DNA of 56,416 nt from an uncultured Anaerotignum sp. (GCA_910578425.1 CAJTQX010000015.1:534-56949); one strand, 5' to 3'; shown: positions 8,388 to 17,784, counted from the stretch's first letter. Notes: a model not told the origin generated them from the letters alone. Translations and numbers: made by a program.

Positions 8388-9242
8388 TTATATTCCGGAA
8401 ATCTTTTTTGCGGCAAGGATACAGTTTTTCATCAGCATTGCGACAGTCATGAGCCCAACGCCGCCCGGCACAGGTGTAACCGCCGAGGCTTTTTCCGCTG
8501 CTTCATCATACACAACGTCACCGCAGAGCTTTCCCTCCGCATTGCGGTTCATGCCGACGTCAATCACGACTGCGCCGTCCTTCACCATATCCCCTGTCAC
8601 AAGCCCTGCCTTTCCTGCCGCGCTGACCAGAATATCCGCCCTGCGGCAGACCTCTGCCAGATCCCGCGTTTTGGAATGGCAAAGCGTTACGGTGGCGTTT
8701 TCCCGCGTCATGAGCAGAGCCAGAGGTTTGCCGACAAGGTTGCTGCGGCCGATGATGGTACAGTTTTTTCCGGCAATTTCGTGGCCGTTCCGTTTCAAAA
8801 TCTCAATCACGCCTGCGGGGGTGCAGGGCAGGAAACCATCCAGTCCGCTTGTCAGGCGTCCTACGTTTATCGGATGAAAGCAGTCTACATCTTTTTCCGG
8901 CGAAATTGTTAATATGACCTTTGTTTCGTCCATATGCTCCGGCAGAGGCAGCTGCACCAGTATCCCATGCACAGAAGAATCTCGGTTCAGTGTATCGACC
9001 AGCTGGAGCAGTTCCGATTCCTCTGCGTTTTGATCCAGTGCATAAGATACAGAACGGATTCCTACGGCTTCGCATGCTTTCTTTTTGTTGTTTACATAAA
9101 CCTGTGACGCGCTGTCATTCCCGACAAGTATAACGGCAAGACAGGGTTCGATCCCCTGAGCCTTCAATGCCGCCGCCTCAGCCGCCGCCTCTTTCCTGAT
9201 TTCGTCTGCAATCGCCTTGCCGTTGATCCGTTCCGCTGCCAT
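8388..9242 (-). CDS. folD: Bifunctional methylene-THF dehydrogenase / methenyl-THF cyclohydrolase
   Basis: This 284-residue cytosolic enzyme interconverts methylene-, methenyl- and 10-formyl-tetrahydrofolate using NADP. It shows the FolD signatures: the catalytic region with Y-V-x-x-K-K-K near residue 50, V-Q-L-P-L-P near 97, G-R-S-N-L-V-G-K-P in the nucleotide-binding domain, and P-V-P-G-G-V-G-L-M-T near the end. The start has an AGGAG site 9 bases upstream. It follows fhs by 16 bases in one operon; the two enzymes run consecutive steps of one-carbon metabolism. Both should be controlled by the ZTP riboswitch upstream of fhs. Confidence 0.97.
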   Translation of the reverse strand: MAAERINGKAIADEIRKEAAAEAAALKAQGIEPCLAVILVGNDSASQVYVNNKKKACEAVGIRSVSYALDQNAEESELLQLVDTLNRDSSVHGILVQLPLPEHMDETKVILTISPEKDVDCFHPINVGRLTSGLDGFLPCTPAGVIEILKRNGHEIAGKNCTIIGRSNLVGKPLALLMTRENATVTLCHSKTRDLAEVCRRADILVSAAGKAGLVTGDMVKDGAVVIDVGMNRNAEGKLCGDVVYDEAAEKASAVTPVPGGVGLMTVAMLMKNCILAAKKISGI

Positions 9243-9258
9243 GTTTGTCCGCTCCTTC

Positions 9259-10929
9259 TCAGAATAACCCTACTACGTTTCCATCCTCGTCAATATCAAT
9301 ATTCAGCGCAGCCGGCTGTTTCGGCAGACCGGGCATTGTCATAATATCGCCCAGCAGTGCGACAATAAAGCCGGCACCTGCGGAAATGCGCAGTTCCTTT
9401 ACTGTAACCTCAAACCCTTCAGGCCGTCCTAATGCCTTGGGGTCGTCGGAAAGGGAATACTGCGTTTTCGCAATGCAGACAGGAAAATCTCCAAAGCCCA
9501 GCTTTTCAATCTGCGCCAGTGCCTTTTTGGCGGCTGCAGAGAAATTAACTGTACCCGCGCCGTAAATTTCGCGGCAGATTTTGTTTACCTTTTCCTCAAT
9601 AGAAAGACTGTCCTCATACAGCACATGGAAATTGTTTTCCTTTGTTTCCAGCGTTTCCAGCACCTTTTCCGCGAGGGGAATGCCGCCTTCGCCGCCGTCT
9701 GCCCAGACCTTTGCTACGGCAAATGTCGCGCCCAGACCTTCACAGCGTTCCTTCACATACGCGACTTCCGCATCTGTATCCGCAACGAAATGGTTCAGCG
9801 TTACCACAACAGGCACGCCGTATTTCTGTATATTTTCAATATGCTTTTCCAGATTCACAAAGCCCCTGGCCAGAGCATCCAGATTTTCGCTGCTCAGATC
9901 TGCTTTTGCAACGCCGCCGTTGTATTTCAGCGCGCGGATGGTAGCCACTAGCACGACCGCATCCGGACGGATGCCCGCCTTGCGGCACTTGATGTCAAAG
10001 AATTTCTCCGCGCCAAGGTCCGCGCCGAAGCCTGCCTCTGTCACAACATAATCTGCCAGCTTGAGGGCGGTTTTTGTTGCGCGCACGCTGTTGCAGCCAT
10101 GCGCGATGTTTGCAAAGGGGCCGCCGTGGATAATGGCGGGCGTATGCTCCAGCGTCTGCACAAGGTTGGGCTGGAGTGCATCTTTCAGCAGGACTGTCAT
10201 TGCGCCGTCCGCGCCTACCTGTTTCGCGGTAACGGGCTCATCGTCATAGGTATAGCCCACGATGATGCGGCCCAGCATTTCCTTCAGCTGCTTCAGGTCG
10301 CTGGCAAGGCAGAAGATTGCCATAATTTCAGACGCTACTGTAATCTGGAAACCGTCTTCGCGCGGCACGCCGTTTACCTTGCCGCCCAGGCCGGAAATGA
10401 CGTTCCGCAGCTGCCTGTCGTTCAGGTCAACACAGCGTTTCCACGCAATTTTGCGGGGGTCGATATTCAGCTCGTTGCCCTGCTGGATATGGTTGTCCAC
10501 CATAGAGGCAAGGAGGTTGTTTGCGGTTGTGATCGCATGAAGGTCGCCTGTGAAATGCAGGTTGATATCCTCCATCGGAACAACCTGCGCATAGCCGCCG
10601 CCAGCCGCGCCGCCCTTCACGCCCATGCAGGGACCGAGGGAAGGCTCACGCAGACAGGTAATGGCGTTTTTTCCCATTTTCTGCAAAGCCTGTGTCAGGC
10701 CAATGGTGACGGTCGTCTTGCCTTCGCCCGCGGGGGTGGGATTGACTGCCGTAACCAGTATCAGCCTGCCGTTGGGGCGGTCCCTGAGCTCCGCGTCATA
10801 TGCCGCGCTGATTTTCGCTTTATATTTGCCGTAGCATTCCAAATAGTCTTCCGGGATACCTGCTTTTGCCGCAACGGAAACGATGGGCTCCATTGTGCAT
10901 TCCTGTGCAATCTGTAAATCTGTTTTCAT
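9259..10929 (-). CDS. fhs: Formate-tetrahydrofolate ligase
   Basis: This 556-residue enzyme makes 10-formyl-THF from formate, ATP and THF, feeding purine synthesis and, in acetogens, the Wood-Ljungdahl methyl branch. The ATP-binding T-P-A-G-E-G-K-T-T lies near residue 65. The family blocks E-P-S-L-G-P-C-M-G-V-K-G and V-P-M-E-D-I-N-L-H-F-T-G-D follow. The start MKTDLQIAQ at 10929 has AGGAG 8 bases upstream; further upstream in-frame starts fall inside the riboswitch and are rejected. It is the first gene of the fhs-folD operon. No other acetogenesis genes are in view. Confidence 0.97.
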   Translation of the reverse strand: MKTDLQIAQECTMEPIVSVAAKAGIPEDYLECYGKYKAKISAAYDAELRDRPNGRLILVTAVNPTPAGEGKTTVTIGLTQALQKMGKNAITCLREPSLGPCMGVKGGAAGGGYAQVVPMEDINLHFTGDLHAITTANNLLASMVDNHIQQGNELNIDPRKIAWKRCVDLNDRQLRNVISGLGGKVNGVPREDGFQITVASEIMAIFCLASDLKQLKEMLGRIIVGYTYDDEPVTAKQVGADGAMTVLLKDALQPNLVQTLEHTPAIIHGGPFANIAHGCNSVRATKTALKLADYVVTEAGFGADLGAEKFFDIKCRKAGIRPDAVVLVATIRALKYNGGVAKADLSSENLDALARGFVNLEKHIENIQKYGVPVVVTLNHFVADTDAEVAYVKERCEGLGATFAVAKVWADGGEGGIPLAEKVLETLETKENNFHVLYEDSLSIEEKVNKICREIYGAGTVNFSAAAKKALAQIEKLGFGDFPVCIAKTQYSLSDDPKALGRPEGFEVTVKELRISAGAGFIVALLGDIMTMPGLPKQPAALNIDIDEDGNVVGLF

Positions 10930-10972
10930 GCAAAAATCTCCTTTCATGCTCCTGAAATTTGGACTGCCACGA

Positions 10973-11010
10973 AAAAAGACCGCAGTCCAAGCGTTCTCGC
11001 CCAGACGGTC
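10973..11010 (-). terminator. Riboswitch-controlled terminator before fhs
   Basis: On the minus strand GACCG and TCTGGGCG pair with CGCTTGGA and CGGTC around an AGAA loop, followed by TTTTTT. The 5' arm is the conserved 3' segment of the ZTP aptamer, so ligand binding and termination exclude each other. Confidence 0.8.
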
Positions 11011-11068
11011 GGCCTTCAACAGTCATACTTCATGTGGTTACTTCCACTTCCGTCAGTCATATGACCTC
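10999..11068 (-). promoter_or_regulatory. ZTP (pfl) riboswitch
   Basis: Read on the minus strand, GTCATATGACTGACGGA, an AGTGG/CCAC hairpin and TATGAC form the first domain. After a short linker comes GGCCGACCGTCTGGGC, the conserved 3' motif of the ZTP/pfl class. ZTP riboswitches sense ZMP/ZTP, signals of 10-formyl-THF shortage, and usually sit before fhs, folD or pur genes. Here the aptamer competes with an intrinsic terminator, giving an ON switch when ZTP is high. The call rests on the motif, the structure and the downstream gene. Confidence 0.9.
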
Positions 11069-11075
11069 TACTGCA

Positions 11076-11104
11076 ATGGTACTATACCGCTCTGCCTTTG
11101 TCAA
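11076..11104 (-). promoter_or_regulatory. Promoter of the fhs-folD operon
   Basis: TTGACA, 17 bases, then TACCAT on the minus strand. It places the transcript start just before the ZTP riboswitch. Confidence 0.65.
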
Positions 11105-11162
11105 TGGGAAAATAAAAAACGGCGGCTTTCGGAATTTTGGGTTTGGCATACCGGCAGCTCAT

Positions 11163-11591
11163 TTACAGCTTTTTCAGATATTCCGTTAAATCGTTGGGAT
11201 TGACGATTGACCGGAAGGAATCTTTCCCTGCATAGTAAAAGTTTGCGTGTTCCGGCTGTCCCTTAAGGCCAATCATGATATGGAATCTTACATCAGAAGT
11301 ATCCCCCGCCTTTTCCGAATCTATGCTTATCTCATAGCCTGTCCTGCCATGATAATTGTATTCGGCGAACAGCTTTGGCAGATAAATGCCTTTTATATCT
11401 CCTAAGATTGCATATAGTTCTGCGTTTTCCTGCTCTGTCAGTTCCAGCGGCATATCGCCGTCCGGCCCTCTTTTCAGTACGTTGATAACGGCATTTTCAT
11501 ATTTCGGCAATGCTGCTTTTCCGGGGGCAAAGCAAACGGCTGAGAAACACAGGACAATCATTATAAGGAATATTTTTTTGTATTTTTCCAT
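11163..11591 (-). CDS. Small exported protein of unknown function
   Basis: I recognise no family for this 142-residue protein. Residues 1-26 form a signal peptide: M-E-K-Y-K-K, a hydrophobic core and a predicted cut near G-K-A-A. No lipobox is clear. The mature part mixes charged and aromatic residues, with E-L-T-E-Q-E-N-A-E-L in its first third. An AGGAGG site lies 12 bases before the ATG, which is longer than usual, so translation may be weak. It sits alone between the one-carbon operon and a reductase gene. Confidence 0.6.
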   Translation of the reverse strand: MEKYKKIFLIMIVLCFSAVCFAPGKAALPKYENAVINVLKRGPDGDMPLELTEQENAELYAILGDIKGIYLPKLFAEYNYHGRTGYEISIDSEKAGDTSDVRFHIMIGLKGQPEHANFYYAGKDSFRSIVNPNDLTEYLKKL

Positions 11592-11701
11592 GGTTTTGTA
11601 TTGCCTCCTTTTCAGAAAATGACTGCACGAAGATTTTTATGCGGATTGCGGCATTTCTGGCTTTTCCGTAATTTTTTCCAATATCCTGCATGGAAAAAAC
11701 T

Positions 11702-12232
11702 TTATTCCCGTTTTTCATAAATCAGTTCGGCGATGCCGCCATACGTCTGCACGTCTTTCAGCCGCAGACGGTGTTCCTGCCCCGTTTCTCCGAACAGGCG
11801 GACGCCGCCGCCGAGTATGGCCGGTATGACGGAAATCCGATATACGTCAATCAGGCCGGCTTCATCTGCCTGCTGTGCGAGGCTCGCGCCGCCGCAAAGC
11901 CAGATATCCTTTCCGTCCTCCCGTTTCAGCCGTTCTATCAGGGAAACTGGGGATTCGTCTGTGAAAAGGATACCGTCTTTTGCCGCTTGTTTTCGGTGCG
12001 TCACGACATAACTCTGCATGCCCTTGTAGACCCAGCTTTCAGGGGAAAGTTCCGTTACAATCTGCTCATAGGTGTTCCAGCCCATAATAACAGTGTCCAC
12101 GCTTTCCGCAAACGTTTCATAGGAGCCGGAATTTTCTTCTGTACTATACTCGGACAGCCAGCCAACGCTGCCGTTTTTGTCCGCGATATACCCGTCCAGA
12201 CTCATTGCGATGTAAAGAACAGCTTTGCGCAT
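11702..12232 (-). CDS. Dihydrofolate reductase / RibD C-terminal family protein
   Basis: This 176-residue protein of the RibD C-terminal/DHFR-like fold has the N-terminal strand pattern L-Y-I-A-M-S-L-D-G-Y-I-A typical of YwjB/YyaP-type proteins. I-M-G-W-N-T-Y-E and I-W-L-C-G-G-A follow, contributing to an NADPH site. Family members are reductases of uncertain substrate; dihydrofolate activity is not established for this type. AGGAGG lies 8 bases before the ATG at 12232, and earlier in-frame codons lack a site. It is divergent from pth and is probably monocistronic. Confidence 0.8.
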   Translation of the reverse strand: MRKAVLYIAMSLDGYIADKNGSVGWLSEYSTEENSGSYETFAESVDTVIMGWNTYEQIVTELSPESWVYKGMQSYVVTHRKQAAKDGILFTDESPVSLIERLKREDGKDIWLCGGASLAQQADEAGLIDVYRISVIPAILGGGVRLFGETGQEHRLRLKDVQTYGGIAELIYEKRE

Positions 12233-12336
12233 TATCCCGGCCTCCTTCGATAGATATACAGTTATGTTAGCTGATGCGGCTTTTTCTGTCAAGGGCAGGG
12301 GGCGGACTGAATTTATCTGCATTTTGCGCGGAAACA

Positions 12337-12365
12337 TTGAAATTCATATTGTTTTATGCTATACT
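12337..12365 (+). promoter_or_regulatory. Promoter of the pth-mfd operon
   Basis: TTGAAA, 17 bases, then TATACT, with TGC immediately upstream of the -10 (extended -10). The transcript would start about 100 bases before pth. Confidence 0.7.
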
Positions 12366-12401
12366 GTTACATACTGTTATTGGAAAAACTGCATAAAATT
12401 T

Positions 12402-12437
12402 CGGAAAAGCTCTAATTTTAGGATTAGGGCTTTCCGC
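12402..12437 (+). promoter_or_regulatory. Leader hairpin before pth
   Basis: CGGAAA and GCTCTAA pair with TTAGGGC and TTTCCG inside the 5' leader. No clear T run follows, so this is not a standard terminator. It could be a processing site, a protein-binding site or a stabilising leader hairpin. Confidence 0.45.
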
Positions 12438-12474
12438 TGTGTTTTGATATTGCAAGAATATGGGAGGAAACGAA

Positions 12475-13143
12475 ATGGGGTTATTTGACAGATTCAAAAA
12501 TCAGGAGCGCGGGCAGGAGTTTTTTGCTGTTGTCGGGCTGGGCAATCCTGGGAGGCAGTATGAGGAAACCAGGCATAATGTCGGCTTTCATGTGATAGAC
12601 AGGCTGGCGGAGAAGCATGGCATTGACGTCACGAAATTCAGGCACAGGGCATTTGTGGGTGATGGGACGATTGGCGGGAAACGCGTACTGCTTATCAAGC
12701 CGCAGACGTTTATGAACCTCAGTGGGGAAAGCGTGCGGGAAATTGTGAATTTTTACAAAATACCGCAGGACAGGTTTGTCGTGATATTCGATGATACCAG
12801 CCTGCCGGCGGGGAGTGTGCGTATCCGCGAAAAGGGCAGTCATGGCGGGCATAATGGCATCCGCAACATTATCGCGCAGATGGGTACGGATGAATTTTGG
12901 CGGATAAAAGTCGGTATTGGGGAAAAGCCCAACGGCTGGGATCTGGCGGATTATGTGCTTGCGAAATTCGACGCGGACGCTCTGCCCCTGATGGAGCAGG
13001 GCATGGACAAAGCCGTACAGGGCGTGGAACTGATATTGTCCCGCGGCATCAACGAAGCGATGAACCGCGTCAATCAAAGGCCGAAGCCGCCCAAAGAGCC
13101 GAAAGAGCCCAGGCCGGAAACGGAAAATGAGGTGAAGGCATGA
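12475..13143 (+). CDS. pth: Peptidyl-tRNA hydrolase
   Basis: This 222-residue cytosolic enzyme frees tRNA from peptidyl-tRNA released by stalled ribosomes. V-V-G-L-G-N-P-G, then T-R-H-N-V-G-F with the catalytic His, K-P-Q-T-F-M-N-L-S-G, D-D-T-S-L-P-A-G and G-S-H-G-G-H-N-G-I are all present. The family usually has D-D-L-D-L or similar; T-S replaces L-D here, a small variation. The C-terminal tail beyond residue 190 is rich in Pro, Lys and Glu. GGGAGG lies 7 bases before the ATG. It overlaps mfd by 4 bases, so the two are translationally coupled, the common Firmicute order. Confidence 0.96.
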   Translation: MGLFDRFKNQERGQEFFAVVGLGNPGRQYEETRHNVGFHVIDRLAEKHGIDVTKFRHRAFVGDGTIGGKRVLLIKPQTFMNLSGESVREIVNFYKIPQDRFVVIFDDTSLPAGSVRIREKGSHGGHNGIRNIIAQMGTDEFWRIKVGIGEKPNGWDLADYVLAKFDADALPLMEQGMDKAVQGVELILSRGINEAMNRVNQRPKPPKEPKEPRPETENEVKA

Positions 13144-16100
13144 AGGGTCTGACAGAACCGATGCTGGAAATGGAAAGCTACCGGCAGATTTTGGAAGGAA
13201 TTGAGCGGGGGCGCACGCCCGTTTTTGCAACGGGCGTTATTGACGCGGCAAAGAGCCACATCCTGCTCTGTCTGCGGGAACATATCCACCGTCCCCTGCT
13301 GGTGTTGACATACAGTGAACTGCGTGCGCGGGAAATTTTGGAGGACATGGTGTTTTTGCAGAAGGACTGCGCCTACTATCCGGCAAAGGATATCCTGTTT
13401 TACAGTGCGGATGTACACAGCATGGAAATGAACCGCCAGAGGTTTGCCACACTGGAGCGGGTTTTGGCAGGGGACTGCCCTGTTATTGTTGCGCCGATGG
13501 AGGCATTGATGGACAAATATCCGGAAAAGGAGGTTTTTTCCGGCTTTTTGCTGCGCCTGAAAGCGGGGGATACGGCGGAAATTTCCGAACTGAGCCGCCG
13601 CCTTGTAAGGATGGGGTATGAGCGGTGTGAGATGGTGGAAAGCCCGGGGCAGTTCAGCCTGCGCGGCGGAATACTTGATATTTGGTCACTGACAGCGGAG
13701 GACGCTGTGCGCATTGAATTTTGGGACGATGAAATTGATTCTATACGAAGCATGGACGCGCAGAGCCAGCGTTCCATAGAAAAACTGGGTGAAACCGTCA
13801 TTTTCCCTATGCGGGAGCTGGTCTTTGAGGAAGAACGTGCGGAGGAAGCGGCAGGGCGGATTGCGAAGGAATACACCAAAACGCTGAAAAACCTCGAAAA
13901 GCAAGGCATGGAGGAGGCGGCGGAACGGCTGCGGGAAACTGTTGGGGAGGACGCGGAGTGTCTGCGGGCGGAAAAAACGCTTGCCGCCCCAGGGGCTTAT
14001 GTGGATTATTTTTATGAAAAAACAGTCAGCCTGCTTTCCTATCTGCCGGAGGATACGCTGCTTTGCTTCGATGAGCCGGAACGCATACGGGAGCATATGG
14101 ACACGCTGACGGAGGAATACAGTGAAAGCGTGAAGGGGAGGATTGCGCAGGGTTATCTGATGCCGGGGCAGAGCCGTATGTTTTTCGACTATACGGAGCT
14201 TTTGCGGCAGGCGGAGGGCTTTTCTGCTGTTCTTCTGGCAGGTCTGAGCCAGCGCGCGGCGGATTTCAGCCCGAAATGCATTGCCGATTTTGCCGCGCGT
14301 TCTACGCCGTCTTTTCAGCAAAGGGCGGATTTATTTTGTGAAGAATTGCAGTTTTTGAAGAAAAACAATTATCGCACGCTGATACTGACCTCCTCCGGAA
14401 CAAGGGCGCAGAGGGTTGCGGCGGAACTGGGGGCAATGGGTCTGGAGGCGGCATATGTGGAGGGTCTGGAAAAGCCTGTGCCGAAAGGTGCGGTCTGGGT
14501 GGCGCGGGGCAGCCTTGCGCGGGGATTCCAATATCCGTTCATCCATTTTGCCGTATTCTGCGATAATGAGCTTTTTGGCGGGAAAGGGAAAAAACGCCGC
14601 AAAAAGCGCAAAAAAACAGAAGCCTCTATAGAGAGTTTCACAGACCTGCATATCGGCGATTACGTGGTGCATGACAATCATGGCATCGGCGTATTCCGCG
14701 GTCTGGAAAAAATTTCCGTAGAGGGCGTGGAAAAGGATTATATGAAAATTTCCTACCGCGATGGCGGGAATCTGTTTGTGCCTGTCAGCCAGATGGATAT
14801 GGTGCAGAAATATATCGGCACAGGCAGCGCGGCTCCGAAACTGAACAAGCTGGGCGGGCAGGACTGGGCGAAGGCCAAAATAAAGGCCCGGACAGCCGTA
14901 AAGATACTGGCGGAGGACCTGGTCGCGCTGTATGCCAAACGTGCGGCGGCGCAGGGCTATGTTTACGGTGCGGATACAATCTGGCAGAAGGAATTTGAGG
15001 AATCCTTTCCCTTTGAGGAAACGGACGACCAACTGAACGCTATTGAGGACGTAAAAAGGGACATGGAAAGCGGCAAAGTAATGGACCGGCTTATCTGCGG
15101 CGATGTGGGCTATGGAAAAACGGAGGTTGCCATACGCGCGGCGTTCAAGGCGGCGCAGGAGGGCAAACAGGTGGCGTTCCTTGTGCCGACAACGATACTG
15201 GCACAGCAGCATTACAATACTTTCGTACAGCGCATGGCGGGCTATCCTGTGAAAATGGAGCTGCTTTCGCGTTTCCGCACGCCCAAACAGCAAAAGGAAA
15301 GCCTGAAAAACATGGAACGCGGCTATTCCGATATTCTCATTGGCACGCACAGGCTATTATCAAAGGATGTAAAATTCAAAGATTTGGGGCTTGTTATTGT
15401 GGATGAGGAACAGCGGTTTGGTGTGGCGCATAAGGAAAAGCTGAAGCGTCTGCGGGAAAATGTTGGCGTGCTGACGCTGACGGCGACGCCCATCCCCCGC
15501 ACGCTGCATATGAGCCTTGCGGGGATACGCGACATGAGCATTCTGGAGGAGCCGCCGCAGGAACGCCGCCCTGTGCAGACGTATGTGATGGAAAACAATC
15601 CGGAATTTGTACGCGAGGCCATACACAGGGAGATTGCGCGCGGCGGGCAGGTGTATTACCTTTATAACCGCGTGGAATCCATCAGCGAAGAGACGTTCCG
15701 CCTGCAAAAGCTGATTCCCCATGCCCGCATTGCTTATGCGCATGGGCAGATGTCGGAGCGGGAACTGGAAAACATCATGGAAGAATTTGTCAGCGGGGAA
15801 CTGGACGTTTTGGTCTGCACAACCATCATAGAGACGGGTATGGATATTTCCAACGTGAATACGATTATCATACAGGACGCTGACCGTATGGGACTTTCCC
15901 AGCTTTACCAGCTCAGGGGACGAGTGGGGCGCAGCAACCGCATTGCCTATGCCTACCTGATGTACCGGCGGGATAAAATGCTGAAGGAGGCGGCGGAAAA
16001 GCGTTTGCAGACGATACGCGAATTTACGGAGTTCGGCTCGGGCTTCAAGATTGCCATGCGGGATTTGGAAATACGCGGCGCGGGCAACCTGCTCGGCGCG

Positions 16101-16643
16101 GAACAGCATGGGCATATGGAATCCGTAGGGTATGATATGTATTGCCGCCTGCTGGATGAGGAAGTGCAGACGCTCAGGGGCGAAACGAAGCCGGAAGCAT
16201 TTGAAACATCCATAGATTTGAATATCAGCGCGTATATCCCCGAATTTTATATCAAAAATCAGGAGCAGCGCATGGAGCTGTATAAAAAAATTGCGGGGAT
16301 ACGCACACAGGAGGAATATTATGATATGCAGGAAGAGATGGAAGACCGCTACGGCGATCTGCCGAAAAGCGTACAGGCTTTGCTGGAAATTGTGCTGCTG
16401 AAGGCGGAGGCGCACGCGCTGGGCATTACGGCAATCAGCCAGAAGCACGGGAATATCCTGCTGGAATTTCATTCTTCGCCGAATATCGACCCTGTTCGGC
16501 TGACGGAGCTGATTACGGCGGAAAAGGGACGCTACCTTTTTACTGCCGGTGCAAAGCCCTATTTGACAATGCGGCTGAAAAAGGGCGAGGAAGGAAAAAC
16601 GCTGGAAGGAATTAAAACTTTATTAAATAGGCTGAAAGCCTAG
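13140..16643 (+). CDS. mfd: Transcription-repair coupling factor Mfd
   Basis: This 1167-residue DNA translocase removes RNA polymerase stalled at lesions and recruits UvrA. Domain order is normal. The UvrB-like N-terminal part occupies about 1-330. The RNA-polymerase-interacting CarD-like domain (H-I-G-D-Y-V-V-H-D-N-H-G-I-G) starts near 500. The helicase core has C-G-D-V-G-Y-G-K-T-E near 655, D-E-E-Q-R-F-G and T-A-T-P-I-P-R-T-L, with Q-L-R-G-R-V-G-R in motif VI. The C-terminal UvrA-binding regulatory TRCF domain occupies about 1000-1150. The length is normal. A basic run K-K-R-R-K-K-R-K-K precedes the CarD-like domain. Confidence 0.98.
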   Translation: MKGLTEPMLEMESYRQILEGIERGRTPVFATGVIDAAKSHILLCLREHIHRPLLVLTYSELRAREILEDMVFLQKDCAYYPAKDILFYSADVHSMEMNRQRFATLERVLAGDCPVIVAPMEALMDKYPEKEVFSGFLLRLKAGDTAEISELSRRLVRMGYERCEMVESPGQFSLRGGILDIWSLTAEDAVRIEFWDDEIDSIRSMDAQSQRSIEKLGETVIFPMRELVFEEERAEEAAGRIAKEYTKTLKNLEKQGMEEAAERLRETVGEDAECLRAEKTLAAPGAYVDYFYEKTVSLLSYLPEDTLLCFDEPERIREHMDTLTEEYSESVKGRIAQGYLMPGQSRMFFDYTELLRQAEGFSAVLLAGLSQRAADFSPKCIADFAARSTPSFQQRADLFCEELQFLKKNNYRTLILTSSGTRAQRVAAELGAMGLEAAYVEGLEKPVPKGAVWVARGSLARGFQYPFIHFAVFCDNELFGGKGKKRRKKRKKTEASIESFTDLHIGDYVVHDNHGIGVFRGLEKISVEGVEKDYMKISYRDGGNLFVPVSQMDMVQKYIGTGSAAPKLNKLGGQDWAKAKIKARTAVKILAEDLVALYAKRAAAQGYVYGADTIWQKEFEESFPFEETDDQLNAIEDVKRDMESGKVMDRLICGDVGYGKTEVAIRAAFKAAQEGKQVAFLVPTTILAQQHYNTFVQRMAGYPVKMELLSRFRTPKQQKESLKNMERGYSDILIGTHRLLSKDVKFKDLGLVIVDEEQRFGVAHKEKLKRLRENVGVLTLTATPIPRTLHMSLAGIRDMSILEEPPQERRPVQTYVMENNPEFVREAIHREIARGGQVYYLYNRVESISEETFRLQKLIPHARIAYAHGQMSERELENIMEEFVSGELDVLVCTTIIETGMDISNVNTIIIQDADRMGLSQLYQLRGRVGRSNRIAYAYLMYRRDKMLKEAAEKRLQTIREFTEFGSGFKIAMRDLEIRGAGNLLGAEQHGHMESVGYDMYCRLLDEEVQTLRGETKPEAFETSIDLNISAYIPEFYIKNQEQRMELYKKIAGIRTQEEYYDMQEEMEDRYGDLPKSVQALLEIVLLKAEAHALGITAISQKHGNILLEFHSSPNIDPVRLTELITAEKGRYLFTAGAKPYLTMRLKKGEEGKTLEGIKTLLNRLKA

Positions 16644-16742
16644 AATTATTCTGTGAAAACGTGTATAATAGGAGCATTACACAAAGGGTCTGCTCTGCTG
16701 AATGGGACGTGCGGGCTGACTTAAGAGAAAGAAGGAGTATCT

Positions 16743-17720
16743 ATGAAAAAATACGCAAAACGACTTCTTTGCTTCCTGCTGTTTGCCATACCTGGGCTGA
16801 CATCCTGCGGAGGCGGGATCGGTTCTGTCGGCAATGAAACGGTTTTGAAAATAGATGGGGAAAATATTACACGGTCTGAATATATGGTTTACCTTTATAC
16901 GGCGACGCAGAATTTCCTTTCTGCCGCAGGGGAAGACGTCTGGAACATGGATTTTGACGGGCAGACAGCCGATGAACTGCTGGAAGAAAGAACGATCAGC
17001 ACGCTGCAAAGCGTGATCGCCGCAGAGGCGTATGCCGCCGAAAACGACATTGCGCTGACGGAGGCGCAGAAAGCGGAATCCAAAACAGCGGCGGAAGATT
17101 TTATTGCAGGGGTATCGCCGGAGGATCTGGAGAAAATGGGGATTGACGCGGAGGGGATGGTCCCGCTGATGGAAACCTCCTACCTCTATTCTCTCGTTTA
17201 TGATACCATCGCCGCGGAATGTGAGGTAGAGCCGGAGGAAATGGCGCGGTACTATGAGGAAAACCGCGAACAGCTCCGCGCGGAATACACCACTCTGCGG
17301 CTGAACAGCATACTGCTGGACAGCGCGGAGCGCGCCGAGGAGGCAGCGGCACGCGCCAGAGCGGGAGAGGATTTTAACGCGCTTTTTGCGGAATATGACG
17401 TAGATGATACGGCAAAGGATAAGGAGAACGGCGGAGAAATTACGTTGGATCAGGGCTATCTGCGGACGGTGTTTGACGTGCGGGAGGACTGGGAAGTCGG
17501 CGATATTGTCGGGCCGATTCCAATTAACGGCAGGTTTTTTGTATTCGAGGTACTGGAGCGGAATGTGCCTTCGGACGAAACCGTAAAGGCGGCGGCCGAA
17601 CAGGTTTACCGCGATGCTGTCCGTGCGGAATATGTGGAGAACGCAATGGATAAGGCAGCGGCCCTGCAGACGGTAGAAAAAGTTGAGGGCGTGTGGGACA
17701 GTCTGGAAAAGTTCCATTAA
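16743..17720 (+). CDS. PrsA/SurA-like foldase lipoprotein
   Basis: This 325-residue predicted lipoprotein has a basic start, a hydrophobic stretch and the lipobox G-L-T-S-C near residue 23. A SurA-type N-terminal chaperone region (about 35-180) and a parvulin-like rotamase domain (about 185-290) follow. The rotamase domain is degenerate; the usual A-S-H-I-L opening reads L-R-L-N-S-I-L-L here. It probably acts at the outer face of the membrane in folding secreted proteins. Parvulin activity is not certain. The gene has its own TATAAT at 16664-16669 after mfd and ends before a hairpin terminator. Confidence 0.8.
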   Translation: MKKYAKRLLCFLLFAIPGLTSCGGGIGSVGNETVLKIDGENITRSEYMVYLYTATQNFLSAAGEDVWNMDFDGQTADELLEERTISTLQSVIAAEAYAAENDIALTEAQKAESKTAAEDFIAGVSPEDLEKMGIDAEGMVPLMETSYLYSLVYDTIAAECEVEPEEMARYYEENREQLRAEYTTLRLNSILLDSAERAEEAAARARAGEDFNALFAEYDVDDTAKDKENGGEITLDQGYLRTVFDVREDWEVGDIVGPIPINGRFFVFEVLERNVPSDETVKAAAEQVYRDAVRAEYVENAMDKAAALQTVEKVEGVWDSLEKFH

Positions 17721-17784
17721 ATAATAAATACAGAAGGCTCTGACCCATGCGCCGGATGGGCGGAACCTCTGCGGTTTTCAGGTT

